12,797 nt of DNA from a bacterium (lineage in GTDB: Bacteria > Bacteroidota > Ignavibacteria > Kapaibacteriales > Kapaibacteriaceae): contig JAGVJW010000065.1 in the NCBI GenBank assembly GCA_020050895.1, forward strand, positions 1 through 12,797, given 5' to 3'. Of this stretch, positions 1 through 7,929 are shown one piece after another. Below the pieces are notes generated by a model. It worked only from the letters and a program-made list of their open reading frames with translations, had not been told where the DNA came from and made no database searches. Numbering within the stretch: position 1 is the first letter of the stretch; every line of letters begins with the position of its first letter. Both the position numbers and the translations under genes were made by a program.

Positions 1-1068
1 ATAGCAAGGCATGGTGCCGATGCAGTCCGGTTTACAATGATCTACCTGGCGCCGATGGGAACAGACGTGCGGCTCGATGTTGATGAATCATCTCAGGACA
101 TCCCCTCGATGGAAATCGGCAGAAACTTCGCTAACAAGGTATGGAATGCGTGCCGATTCCTTCAGATGAAAACCGCAGAGTTAAAACAATTTAGCATAGG
201 TGGCGATAAGCCGGAAGCACAAGAAGAGTTTAGAATGGATGCCGCCGATATCTGGATTGAGTCGAGGTATCATTCAACGGTACTACAAGCAACACAGGCA
301 TTGGCGGCGTATAGGCTTACAGAGTATGCCAGGACTCTCTACGACTTTATCTGGAGAGATTTCTGCGATTGGTACGTAGAAATTATAAAGGTTCAATTTT
401 TTGATGCAACAGAAGAAGCTCAACGATCCTCGCTGCTCAGGCATGCCTTTTCAATCATTGAAGGTATTTTAAAACTTCTGCATCCAGTAATGCCGTTTAT
501 AACCGAAGAGTTATGGCACGGCTTGTATGGTAAGGATCAGAGCCAAAGCATTTCCACGGAAGCTGCTCCTACTTCTGACGAATCGAAAATTGATAAAAAA
601 ACAGAGCAACAATTTGAAATTACTCAAAGCTTGGTAGAGGCCATCCGCAGGCAGAGAGCAGAAATGGCAATCCCGCCCGGTAAGCTACTGCCCGTTACTA
701 TTCGGGCTGACAAGGAGTTGGTACCACTGCTTCAGTCGTTATCTCGACCAATTTCATCGTTAGCCCGATGCAGTGAACTTGTAATTGGCACCGATTCTGT
801 AAAACCATCCGGATCCGTTGCCGATGTTGTGCGAGGAATTGAATTCTACCTTGTTGTAGAAGGTTCGGTAGACCTGGGTAAGGAACGCGAAAGGCTTGAA
901 AAGGAATTACAGCGTCTTGCTAGCGCTATTGGAGGAGTGGAACGGAAGCTGAGCAATGAAGGGTTTATCAGAGGAGCCAAGCCCGAAGTTGTTGAGACTG
1001 AAAAGAAGAAGCTTTCCGATTGGATGGATGCTAAACAAAAGATAGAAAAGAACCTGAGTTCATTATGA
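1..1068 (+). CDS. valS: Valine--tRNA ligase, C-terminal part (5' end outside window)
   Basis: Class I aminoacyl-tRNA synthetase that charges tRNA-Val in the cytoplasm. The reading frame is open from base 1, so the 355 visible residues are only the C-terminal part; the HIGH and KMSKS catalytic motifs would lie upstream. Visible landmarks are the GADAVRF segment that follows the catalytic core, NFANKVWNA (about residues 42-50) opening the helical anticodon-binding domain, MPFITEELW (about 164-172), and the final 65 or so residues forming the charged coiled-coil arm typical of ValS (VDLGKERERLEKELQRL, then KLSNEGFI). The ATG at base 37 is an internal methionine, not the start. The stop overlaps the thiolase start by 4 bases (ATGA), which suggests the two are co-translated. 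No damage is visible in the part present. Identity is secure from the order of motifs. Confidence 0.95.
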   Translation: MARHGADAVRFTMIYLAPMGTDVRLDVDESSQDIPSMEIGRNFANKVWNACRFLQMKTAELKQFSIGGDKPEAQEEFRMDAADIWIESRYHSTVLQATQALAAYRLTEYARTLYDFIWRDFCDWYVEIIKVQFFDATEEAQRSSLLRHAFSIIEGILKLLHPVMPFITEELWHGLYGKDQSQSISTEAAPTSDESKIDKKTEQQFEITQSLVEAIRRQRAEMAIPPGKLLPVTIRADKELVPLLQSLSRPISSLARCSELVIGTDSVKPSGSVADVVRGIEFYLVVEGSVDLGKERERLEKELQRLASAIGGVERKLSNEGFIRGAKPEVVETEKKKLSDWMDAKQKIEKNLSSL

Positions 1069-2273
1069 GCATTGTATCTATTGTAGAACCCGTTAGAACG
1101 CCTGTTGGGAAATATGGTGGCGCGTTAAGTACCGTGCGCCCCGATGATTTGGCTGCCTTAGTGATTGCAGAAGTACTGGAGCGGACAGGCATCGATCCTG
1201 CCCTTGTAGAAGATGTGATTTTGGGTTGTGCAAATCAGGCTGGTGAGGATAACAGAAATGTTGCTCGCATGGCGTTGTTAATAGCTGGGATGCCCTATAC
1301 CGTTCCCGGATCAACAGTGAACCGTTTATGTGCGTCTTCACTTGAAGCTGTGATGAGAGGGTCGCATGCTATCCGTGCAGGCGAAGCTGATGCCATTCTT
1401 GTCGGAGGTGTTGAAAGCATGTCCAGAGCCCCCTACAGCATTCCAAAGAATGTATCGGGAAGCGCAATGTTTGGTAACCTGACGGCATACGATACTGCTC
1501 TTGGGTGGAGATATCCCAACAAGAAATTGGAAGCTCGCTTTCCGTTAGAATCGATGGGTGAGACGGCTGAAAATGTTGCCGAACAGTGGAAGATTTCGCG
1601 GAGTGATCAGGATGACTTTGCGTTGCAGTCGCATCAGCGTGCCGTTGCTGCACAGAGTGCAGGACACTTCGACGATGAACTCGTAGATGTGCCCATAGAA
1701 AGCAGGCAGGGAACAACAACCGTTAGTGTAGATGAGGGACCGCGGAGAGATACAAGCAAGGAAAAATTATCTTCACTTCAACCGGCATTTCGAAAAGGAG
1801 GATCGGTAACGGCAGGCAATTCGTCGTCGCTCAACGATGGAGCTGCTGCCATGTTGCTGGTATCTGATTCTTTCCTTGAACAACACACAGAACTCCAACA
1901 TCAAACGTTTGCAAAAATTGTCTCGAGTAGTGTTGTCGGCGTCGATCCCAGGATTATGGGAATCGGTCCCATTGGTGCAATACGCAAGGCATGTGAACGC
2001 GCAGGCATCGGCGTTACGGACCTCGACGTCGTTGAAATAAACGAAGCATTTGCATCGCAGTCTCTTGCTTGCATTCGCGAGTTGGGTCTGAGCGATTCGA
2101 ACGTCAACGTCAACGGCGGAGCAATCTCCATCGGTCACCCTCTGGGCATGAGTGGTGCACGCATCTTATGCACGCTTGTTCGTGAAATGAAACGACGTAA
2201 TGTGAGGTATGGCGCTGCTGCTCTTTGCATTGGCGTTGGACAGGGACTAGCAGTAGTGGTGGAAAATACCTAG
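1065..2273 (+). CDS. Acetyl-CoA C-acyltransferase (thiolase), 3-oxoadipyl-CoA thiolase-like
   Basis: Thiolase of 402 residues, the usual length. It would either cleave a 3-ketoacyl-CoA with CoA or condense two acetyl-CoA. The nucleophilic cysteine is Cys89 in NRLCASSLEAV. The second part of the active site is NEAF (326-329), His358 in GGAISIGHPLGMSGAR, and Cys388 in CIGVGQG. The stretch GCANQAGEDNRNVARMA (54-70) resembles the PcaF/PaaJ branch (3-oxoadipyl-CoA thiolase), but acetoacetyl-CoA thiolases are close in sequence and no other aromatic-degradation gene is in the window, so the substrate is open. The ATG start overlaps the valS stop by 4 bases. There is no Shine-Dalgarno, so translation probably depends on ribosomes finishing valS. 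An 82-base gap follows, the largest between + strand genes here. Confidence 0.9.
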   Translation: MSIVSIVEPVRTPVGKYGGALSTVRPDDLAALVIAEVLERTGIDPALVEDVILGCANQAGEDNRNVARMALLIAGMPYTVPGSTVNRLCASSLEAVMRGSHAIRAGEADAILVGGVESMSRAPYSIPKNVSGSAMFGNLTAYDTALGWRYPNKKLEARFPLESMGETAENVAEQWKISRSDQDDFALQSHQRAVAAQSAGHFDDELVDVPIESRQGTTTVSVDEGPRRDTSKEKLSSLQPAFRKGGSVTAGNSSSLNDGAAAMLLVSDSFLEQHTELQHQTFAKIVSSSVVGVDPRIMGIGPIGAIRKACERAGIGVTDLDVVEINEAFASQSLACIRELGLSDSNVNVNGGAISIGHPLGMSGARILCTLVREMKRRNVRYGAAALCIGVGQGLAVVVENT

Positions 2274-2326
2274 GTACAAATGTTGGTAAGTCGTTAATTC
2301 TCTCGTAGTTGTACTCATTGTACCAA
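2274..2326. other. Inverted repeats in the thiolase-kinase gap
   Basis: The 82-base gap carries nested dyads: GGTACAAATG (2274-2283) faces CATTGTACC (2316-2324) with one bulged A, and TTGGTA (2283-2288) faces TACCAA (2321-2326). The spacer is about 30 bases and no T-run follows, so it is not a classical intrinsic terminator. It may be a transcript-end structure or an operator in front of the kinase gene. Function unknown. Confidence 0.35.
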
Positions 2327-2355
2327 GGTGCAGAGAGTGAGAAGTTTGCATCTGC

Positions 2356-3852
2356 GTGAGCAGTGACAATCATACACCTCTGGATGTTGCCACAGGCCTT
2401 GACAATCTACTTACAATCCTCCCAGCTGAAGTCATTCTCTTGCATAGCCCAAGTGGGCAGATACATTTCGCCAGCCACGCTGCACCGTTGGTTTTTGGGG
2501 AGGGCGAAAGACTCGGAGGACAGAACTTTCTCGACAAAGTTCATGTAGATGATCGAAGTCGCGTGCGCGATCTCTTCATGGAGGCCGCTACACGCGGAGC
2601 ACATCCAATTCCGATAACCATCCGCATCAAACGGTATTTACAAGATGATGCGTGGGTGGTTCTCTTCTGTGTTGCCGTGAAGGATGGATCTGGTAGAGTG
2701 ATTGAGTTGCACACCACACTGAGAGACGTCACGCAACAAATTGCTCTGAGAGACAAGATTATCGAGTCAGATAAGCTGTCCCACATGACGAATCTTCTTG
2801 CCAAGGTAGGGGGCTGGTATTACGATGTTGAAACCCAGTACATGCATTGGTCCGAAGAAATCCGAAAACTGCACGAAGTCTCTAATGAGTTTGAGCCTAC
2901 AATGGAGAATAGTATACAATTTTATGATGATCATGACATGGCAACATTGCGGCACCTGGCAACCGAAGCGGTTGAAACAGGCGAGATGAAGGCAGCCGAA
3001 GTTCCCATGACAACTGCTCAGAATAATAAAAAATGGATTCGGGTGATTTTTCGTGCCTCACACGAAGAAGGTGTGCCAACGCGTTTGTATGGGGCTTCTC
3101 AGGATATCACAGAAATAAAGAATCGGGAACAGGAATTGGCTTCTGTTGTTATGGAACTCACGGATCAGCGCGATCAGCTTGAAGAATTCAGTCACATCAT
3201 GTCGCATCAGCTACGTGCGCCTATTACCAACCTGTCACCGCTGGTGTTGTTGCTGGCTGAAACCAGAGATGATAGGGAACGGAACGATGTACAGGCAACA
3301 CTCAAGGATGCCGTTGAAGCACTGCGAATGTTATTCGACGATGTGTCTACTGCTGTCCGCGTAAGGTATAAGGAAAGGGTCTTGGAAGAACGTCTAAATG
3401 TTGCCGAAATAGCAAATCATGTCCTGGAGAGAATAGCATCAAGTTTGCGCGATGCAGGTGCCACAGTGAGAATTCATACGGAGGAATGTCCGTACGTGGA
3501 TTATCCGTCGGTGTATCTGCAGGCAATTCTTCAGCAGTTAATAACTAATGCGATTCGATTCGCACATTCGGTGCGTAAGGTTGAAGTAGTTATTAAATCA
3601 ACAATGGAAGATGGCAGACAGGTATTGATCGTTCGTGATAACGGAGCAGGGATTGATCTTGAAAGGTTCGGACAAAAAATGTTTAGGTTGAGAAGCACAT
3701 TTCATAGGCAATCGTCTGGCAGGGGAGTTGGGCTGTTTATGATCCGGACAATTGTTGAGGCCTTAGGGGGTGAGATTGAAGTCGACAGCCAACCAGATGT
3801 CGGCTCTGTGTTCAAGATCATCCTTCACACAAACAGAAGTGAAACATTATGA
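2356..3852 (+). CDS. Soluble PAS-PAS sensor histidine kinase
   Basis: Cytoplasmic sensor kinase of 498 residues with no membrane segment or signal peptide. Two PAS domains are visible: about 15-127, ending in TLRDVTQQ, and about 140-255, a PAS_3-like fold starting at VGGWYYDV and ending in the typical GASQDITEIK. A short coiled coil (255-278) leads to the dimerisation/phosphotransfer helix FSHIMSHQLRAPITNL, with His284 as the phosphoacceptor. The ATPase domain has the N box (LITNAIRFAH, Asn398), G1 box (DNGAGID, 428-434), an F-box region (FGQKMFRLRSTFHRQ) and G2 box (GRGVGL, 455-460), so it looks catalytically complete. The signal is unknown; a soluble double-PAS sensor would read an intracellular cue such as redox state, light or a small ligand. 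Translation starts at GTG 2356 without a clear ribosome site. The stop overlaps the next gene (ATGA), a receiver protein that is the likely partner. Confidence 0.93.
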   Translation: MSSDNHTPLDVATGLDNLLTILPAEVILLHSPSGQIHFASHAAPLVFGEGERLGGQNFLDKVHVDDRSRVRDLFMEAATRGAHPIPITIRIKRYLQDDAWVVLFCVAVKDGSGRVIELHTTLRDVTQQIALRDKIIESDKLSHMTNLLAKVGGWYYDVETQYMHWSEEIRKLHEVSNEFEPTMENSIQFYDDHDMATLRHLATEAVETGEMKAAEVPMTTAQNNKKWIRVIFRASHEEGVPTRLYGASQDITEIKNREQELASVVMELTDQRDQLEEFSHIMSHQLRAPITNLSPLVLLLAETRDDRERNDVQATLKDAVEALRMLFDDVSTAVRVRYKERVLEERLNVAEIANHVLERIASSLRDAGATVRIHTEECPYVDYPSVYLQAILQQLITNAIRFAHSVRKVEVVIKSTMEDGRQVLIVRDNGAGIDLERFGQKMFRLRSTFHRQSSGRGVGLFMIRTIVEALGGEIEVDSQPDVGSVFKIILHTNRSETL

Positions 3853-4256
3853 GCAACAGTATTTGCGTGGCTTTGGTAGACGACGACAGGATTTATCAGT
3901 TTACAACTGAACGGTTGCTTCAGAGATTGGGTATTGACATTTCTTTCCTGTGGTTTAAGGATGGTGAGGAAGCTCTTGATTACATGGAAAAGCACAAACT
4001 TGAAGCGAATGCCTTGCCCGATATTCTTATCGTAGATATCAATATGCCCTTCATGGATGGATGGCAGTTCCTTGATGCCTTTAAAGATCTAAAACCGCTG
4101 TTCGCAAAACCCATTGATATTTATATGGTCAGCTCCTCGATCGACGACAGGGATATGCGCCGGGCGCGGTCTATTGCCGAAGTTCGGGACTACGTTGAAA
4201 AACCAATTACTCGAGAGAAGTTGTTGGTTATCCTTTCAGCGATTTCTCGGAACTGA
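3849..4256 (+). CDS. Single-domain (CheY-like) response regulator
   Basis: A receiver domain alone, 135 residues, with no DNA-binding or enzymatic output domain. The acidic pocket is Asp11-Asp13 (VDDD), the phosphoacceptor is Asp63 in DILIVDINMPFMDGW, the switch Ser is at about 95-96 (MVSSSID), and the conserved lysine is Lys118 (VEKPI). All catalytic positions are present. It overlaps the upstream kinase by 4 bases (ATGA), so the pair is very probably cognate and made in a fixed ratio. With no output domain it must act by protein contact or pass phosphate onward, as CheY or Spo0F do; the target is not visible here. Receivers with the MVSSSID stretch are common in Bacteroidota (family knowledge). 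The stop lies 18 bases before nuoF. Confidence 0.93.
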   Translation: MSNSICVALVDDDRIYQFTTERLLQRLGIDISFLWFKDGEEALDYMEKHKLEANALPDILIVDINMPFMDGWQFLDAFKDLKPLFAKPIDIYMVSSSIDDRDMRRARSIAEVRDYVEKPITREKLLVILSAISRN

Positions 4257-4274
4257 TCACGCTATATTTGCGGT

Positions 4275-5603
4275 ATGTATACCGCCCCAAACCTTGTACT
4301 GCCGCGCATAGAAAACCTCAGCAGTCTCGATGTATATCTTAGGCATGGCGGCTTCGATGCGTACCGACGTGCCATTCACTTGTCGACAGATGAAGTAATA
4401 GACGAAGTGAAGCGCTCTGGGCTTCGTGGAAGAGGCGGAGCATGCTTTCCCACGGGTCTCAAATGGAGCTTCATGCCCAAGAGCGGCGAAAAGCCAAAGT
4501 ACCTGGCTATCAATGGTGATGAATCTGAACCGGGATCATTCAAAGACAGACAGATTTTTGAATACAACCCTCACCAACTTATCGAAGGTATTCTCATCGC
4601 TGGTTATGCCATGGGTATTTCCAAGTCCTTTATCTACATCAGAGGCGAATACCATAAGTGGGTGCGAATGATGGAAGATGCATTGGCAGAAGCTTATGCC
4701 AAGGGCTACGTTGGATCAGGAATGAAACAGACATTTGGGAACGATTATACAACCGACATCGTTGTGCACAAAGGCGCAGGCGCTTATATATGTGGCGAAG
4801 AAACGTCGCTGATGAGCTCACTTGAAGGCGATCGAGGATATCCGCGTTTCAAGCCTCCATTTCCCGCAAACAAAGGCCTGTGGGGAATGCCAACAACAAT
4901 TAATAACGTCGAGACACTTGCTGCCATTCCACCAATCATGATGTTAGGGGGCGATACATACGCGCAGATTGGCGCTAAAGGCCATTCGGGTACAATTCTT
5001 TATGGCGTGAGCGGACACGTCAACAACGCCGGCGTATTTGAATTGCCAACAGGTGTGTTATTAACTGACCTTATTTATGATTATTGCAAGGGTATTCCGA
5101 ACAACAAACAGATCAAGGCTGTTATTCCTGGTGGTTCATCCATGCCTCCTCTCCGAGGTGATGAAATCGCTGGTGTTCGACTGGATGAGGAGTCCCTAAA
5201 GGTGCTGGGTACTCACATCGGGACGGCAGGTGTAATGGTTATGGATGAGGACACCGACATTGTTGCAGTTACACTCAGAATTGCAAAGTTTTATCATCAT
5301 GAATCATGCGGACAGTGTACGCCTTGCCGCGAAGGGTGCGGCTGGATGGAGAAGGTCCTTCACCGAATCCAGGATGGCGATGCAACGTCGGGCGATATCG
5401 ACCTGCTGTACGATGTAGCCTCGAATATCGAAGGAAATACCATTTGTGCCCTGGGCGACGCAGCAGCGTGGCCAGTAAAGGGATTTATCGAAAAATTTAG
5501 AGATGAATTTGAAGCTTTGTGCAAACCGCGTCGTTCATTTGTAGCGCTGAATGTTGTGCATGGTAAACGAACAACGGCATCAACGCTCGTTCGTCAGGCG
5601 TGA
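4275..5603 (+). CDS. nuoF: NADH-quinone oxidoreductase subunit F (NADH/FMN-binding)
   Basis: NuoF, 442 residues, is the NADH-oxidising subunit of respiratory complex I: it binds NADH and FMN and passes electrons to the N3 [4Fe-4S] cluster at the cytoplasmic tip. The flavin/NADH site shows as GLRGRGGACFPTGLKW (49-64) and GAGAYICGEETSLMSSLEG (167-185), followed by KPPFPANKGLWGMPTTINNVET. The cluster ligands are Cys345, Cys348 and Cys351 (ESCGQCTPCREG) plus Cys391 (NTICALGD). Length and motifs are complete. What is odd is the place: nuoE and nuoG normally flank nuoF, but here its neighbours are a response regulator and nadD. The paralogous HoxF/HydB family subunits of hydrogenases or formate dehydrogenases carry extra N- or C-terminal ferredoxin domains, which are absent here. 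No Shine-Dalgarno is visible before the ATG. The end overlaps nadD by 4 bases (GTGA). Confidence 0.94.
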   Translation: MYTAPNLVLPRIENLSSLDVYLRHGGFDAYRRAIHLSTDEVIDEVKRSGLRGRGGACFPTGLKWSFMPKSGEKPKYLAINGDESEPGSFKDRQIFEYNPHQLIEGILIAGYAMGISKSFIYIRGEYHKWVRMMEDALAEAYAKGYVGSGMKQTFGNDYTTDIVVHKGAGAYICGEETSLMSSLEGDRGYPRFKPPFPANKGLWGMPTTINNVETLAAIPPIMMLGGDTYAQIGAKGHSGTILYGVSGHVNNAGVFELPTGVLLTDLIYDYCKGIPNNKQIKAVIPGGSSMPPLRGDEIAGVRLDEESLKVLGTHIGTAGVMVMDEDTDIVAVTLRIAKFYHHESCGQCTPCREGCGWMEKVLHRIQDGDATSGDIDLLYDVASNIEGNTICALGDAAAWPVKGFIEKFRDEFEALCKPRRSFVALNVVHGKRTTASTLVRQA

Positions 5604-6202
5604 ATATTGGCTTGATTGGAGGATCGTTTAATCCGATCCACATTGCTCACCTGATCATTGCCGATCGATTCGTCGATCAAATGCACTTGGATCAGTGCGT
5701 TTTTGTTCCTGTCAACAAGCCCCCTTTCAAAGCAGAAAGTACAATTCTTGCTCCGTCCGCAGACAGGTTGGCTATGGTGCGGCTTGCCACAGTCCAGCAT
5801 GCGAAGTTCAGCGTAAGTGACGTTGAAATAAAGCGTGGAGGGGTTTCTTATACGATCGACACGATACGCCACTTTGCTGAGCACAATCCGGGAGCTGCAA
5901 TTTCAATTCTCATTGGGAGCGACCAGGCAATAGAGTTCGTGAGGTGGCACCATTGGAAGGATATTCTGCGCGAATCGCAATTGTGCATTGTAAGGAGACC
6001 GTTTTTACTTACCCCTGAGATGGAAGAGAGAATAACAAGTACACTCACAATAGTTAATAAACCTCCAATTTGGATTACTGCACCGCTACTTGAAATATCC
6101 TCAACCGATATTAGACATCGCGTCAGCGAAGGCAAAAGCATCAATTACCTAACAGTAAAAGCCATTCGCGATTACATTGCGGAACACCACCTGTATCATT
6201 GA
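5600..6202 (+). CDS. nadD: Nicotinate-nucleotide adenylyltransferase
   Basis: NadD, 200 residues, transfers AMP from ATP to nicotinate mononucleotide to give deamido-NAD, the step before NAD synthetase. The nucleotidyltransferase signature is at the very N-terminus: GGSFNPIHIAHL (8-19), where His13 and His16 form the (H/T)xGH motif; the usual Gly is Ala here, a variant I judge tolerated. Further on are GGVSYTIDTIRHF (75-87), IGSDQAIEFVRWHHW, and the ISSTDIRHR phosphate-binding motif (about 166-174). The GTG start is chosen because it places the glycine-rich loop directly after it and overlaps the nuoF stop by 4 bases (GTGA). The end overlaps the next start as TTGA. Sitting between nuoF and a transporter, it may simply be a passenger of the long transcript; a link between NAD supply and an NADH-using subunit is speculative. 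Confidence 0.95.
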   Translation: MNIGLIGGSFNPIHIAHLIIADRFVDQMHLDQCVFVPVNKPPFKAESTILAPSADRLAMVRLATVQHAKFSVSDVEIKRGGVSYTIDTIRHFAEHNPGAAISILIGSDQAIEFVRWHHWKDILRESQLCIVRRPFLLTPEMEERITSTLTIVNKPPIWITAPLLEISSTDIRHRVSEGKSINYLTVKAIRDYIAEHHLYH

Positions 6203-7005
6203 AATACGTCATCATCATATTACTAGTTCTCGTGGCAATGGGAATGGTTTTCCCCATGGCGTGGATGTTTGTTGTATCGGTAAAAGAGAATGCAGAGCAG
6301 TATTCATCGTTAATTGAGTTGTTATCGGCACCGATAACACTTCAGAATTATTTCGATGCGTGGAAAAGCGACAACTTCCTGCGATATTTTTTGAATTCTG
6401 CATTTGTTGCATCGGCTGTTACGGCAGGCAACGTTCTTTTTTGCTTATGGTGTGGTTATGCGTTTGCACGTGGGACCTTTAAGGGAAAGAGAATTTTATT
6501 CGCAACCATATTGGGAGTTCTCATTGTACCACAACAGGTAATTATGATTCCCATGTACAGGTTGATGGCTCAGCTCGGATGGATAAACACATATTGGGCA
6601 TTAATCATACCGTGGCTTGTAACTCCATTTGGTGTATTCCTTGTAAAGCAGTATCTGGAGAGCATGCCATCTGACATGGAAGATGCTGCCCGGATAGATG
6701 GAGCCGGTGAGTGGTACATACTATTCAAGATTGTGGCGCCTCTTTCAAAACCCGTGCTGACGATACTGGCTATTTATACATTTCTCTCGAATTGGAATTC
6801 CTTCCTTTATCCCTTCCTTTTCACAAACGACGAAGCTCACCGTACGTTGCCCGTTGGTTTAGCATTTTATCTGGGCAAGCAGTCCATTGATTGGGGGCAT
6901 CTTATGGCTGGCGCAAGCATTGCGGCATTGCCCGTAATTTTACTCTTTGCGTTGTTTCAAAAAAGTATCATCCAGGGCTTAACGGCTGGAGCATTGAAGG
7001 AATAA
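6199..7005 (+). CDS. Carbohydrate ABC transporter permease, MalG/UgpE type
   Basis: Inner-membrane permease of 268 residues with about six hydrophobic segments, the first at the extreme N-terminus. The MalG-type signature is clear: MVFPMAWMFVVSVK early, then the EAA loop EDAARIDGAGEWYILFKIV ending in APLSKP (161-185), which docks onto the ATPase subunit, and the C-terminal ALFQKSIIQGLTAGALKE tail typical of sugar permeases. A complete importer needs a second permease, an ATPase and a binding protein; none is in the window, so this gene stands alone. The substrate cannot be named (a sugar, oligosaccharide or glycerol-3-phosphate is usual for the family). It starts with TTG at 6199, chosen because this start keeps the whole first membrane segment and overlaps the nadD stop by 4 bases (TTGA). 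Confidence 0.92.
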   Translation: MKYVIIILLVLVAMGMVFPMAWMFVVSVKENAEQYSSLIELLSAPITLQNYFDAWKSDNFLRYFLNSAFVASAVTAGNVLFCLWCGYAFARGTFKGKRILFATILGVLIVPQQVIMIPMYRLMAQLGWINTYWALIIPWLVTPFGVFLVKQYLESMPSDMEDAARIDGAGEWYILFKIVAPLSKPVLTILAIYTFLSNWNSFLYPFLFTNDEAHRTLPVGLAFYLGKQSIDWGHLMAGASIAALPVILLFALFQKSIIQGLTAGALKE

Positions 7006-7022
7006 CGTCGTATTATCGCACT

Positions 7023-7556
7023 ATGCAAACGATTATACAATCGCGATCAATTTCAACCACAGTACTATTATCACTGAGCGGAACTCTTGCCATCGTTCTG
7101 TGTTCGCAGATACGCATTGATCTTCCGTTCACACCAGTACCGATAACTGGGCAAACATTCGCAGTTGTTCTATGGGGTTTACTGTTTGGTGCGAGAGCAG
7201 GAGTCGGTGCGGTATTAACATATTTGACTGCTGGTGCTCTTGGCATGCCAGTGTTTGCAGGCTTTGCATCGTTCCCGGCATTGTGGGGACCAACGTCGGG
7301 CTATCTCATTGGGTTTATTCCTGCAGCCTGGCTCGCTGGATTATTCAGGGACAGTGGCTGGACGCAAAACTTCATCTGGGCAACAATATCATCGGTAGTA
7401 GCAAGTTTGCCAAGTTTTATCATTGGTACCGCTGTATTGATTGCTTTTGTAGGAATCGAAAATGCATTTCTCATGGGTGTAATTCCATTTCTCGTTGGTG
7501 ACGTTGTTAAGAGTGTCCTTGCTGCTGGAATTGCAACTGCCGTTAAGAAGAAATAA
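7023..7556 (+). CDS. bioY: Biotin transporter BioY (S component)
   Basis: BioY, 177 residues, is the biotin-binding membrane (S) component of energy-coupling-factor transporters. Diagnostic stretches are DLPFTPVPITGQTFAV (about 35-50), GLLFGARAGVGAVLTYLTAGALG and GPTSGYLIGFIPAAWLAG, with about six hydrophobic helices overall and a lysine-rich end. The frame is open upstream to 6891, but that part lies inside the permease gene in another frame, so the ATG at 7023 (17 bases after the permease stop) is taken as the start. No bioM/bioN energising genes are adjacent; solitary BioY proteins are known to work alone or share an ECF module encoded elsewhere (family knowledge). No BirA-type operator is seen, and the 17-base gap leaves little room for one. 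The stop shares one base with the next start (TAATG). Confidence 0.93.
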   Translation: MQTIIQSRSISTTVLLSLSGTLAIVLCSQIRIDLPFTPVPITGQTFAVVLWGLLFGARAGVGAVLTYLTAGALGMPVFAGFASFPALWGPTSGYLIGFIPAAWLAGLFRDSGWTQNFIWATISSVVASLPSFIIGTAVLIAFVGIENAFLMGVIPFLVGDVVKSVLAAGIATAVKKK

Positions 7557-7909
7557 TGGAGCTCGACAAATACCAAATCCGGCTTATGGCAACCTTGATT
7601 GCCAATGAAATAGAGAGCCGGCATAATGCTGAGTTGGCACCAAAATGGGAAAATGGGATTGTTGTTTTTATTCCCAATAATCCATCACTCAAACAGCATG
7701 AGCTTTCGATGGACAGGTTCATGCACAAGGTAGTGATGGTGCGAGATAATCTTCGTATTCTTGAACAACAGATAAACTCAAACGCATCGTTAACCAATGG
7801 GGAAAAGGTTCGGTTGCAGGGATATATTACACGTATTTATGGATCCCTGACGTCGTTTAACTTTATGTTCGCAAACGAGGAGGATAAATTTTCTGGATCT
7901 CAAGAGTAA
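7556..7909 (+). CDS. Unrecognised 117-residue protein, probably mainly helical
   Basis: I do not recognise a named family. The protein is soluble in appearance, with no signal peptide, membrane segment or cysteine. The first 20 residues look helical. A short central part may form strands (WENGIVVFIPNNPSLKQHELSM, about 31-52, split by turns). The rest looks like two amphipathic helices: DRFMHKVVMVRDNLRILEQQI (about 53-73), then TNGEKVRLQGYITRIYGSLTSFN (about 80-102). The lysine- and arginine-rich heptad-like pattern suggests protein-protein contact. The ATG overlaps the bioY stop by one base and is preceded by a weak purine stretch (AAGAAGAAAT). Compact position, normal codon use and sequence unlike a random frame support a real gene. 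Role unknown; adjacency to bioY and to envelope genes is the only context. Confidence 0.75.
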   Translation: MELDKYQIRLMATLIANEIESRHNAELAPKWENGIVVFIPNNPSLKQHELSMDRFMHKVVMVRDNLRILEQQINSNASLTNGEKVRLQGYITRIYGSLTSFNFMFANEEDKFSGSQE

Positions 7910-7929
7910 CACCTAATACAGAGTAGCAA

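Noticed and set aside
1093..2138. Several - strand open frames of 80-120 codons opposite the thiolase
   Set aside because: They are shadows of a gene with all thiolase motifs intact on the + strand and show no recognisable protein features.
6891..7022. N-terminal extension of BioY
   Set aside because: The extra 44 residues lie inside the permease gene in another frame and do not resemble BioY; the ATG at 7023 gives a normal BioY length.
6199..7556. The permease and BioY as parts of one ECF transporter
   Set aside because: The permease has the MalG-type EAA loop and family tail, not those of an EcfT subunit.
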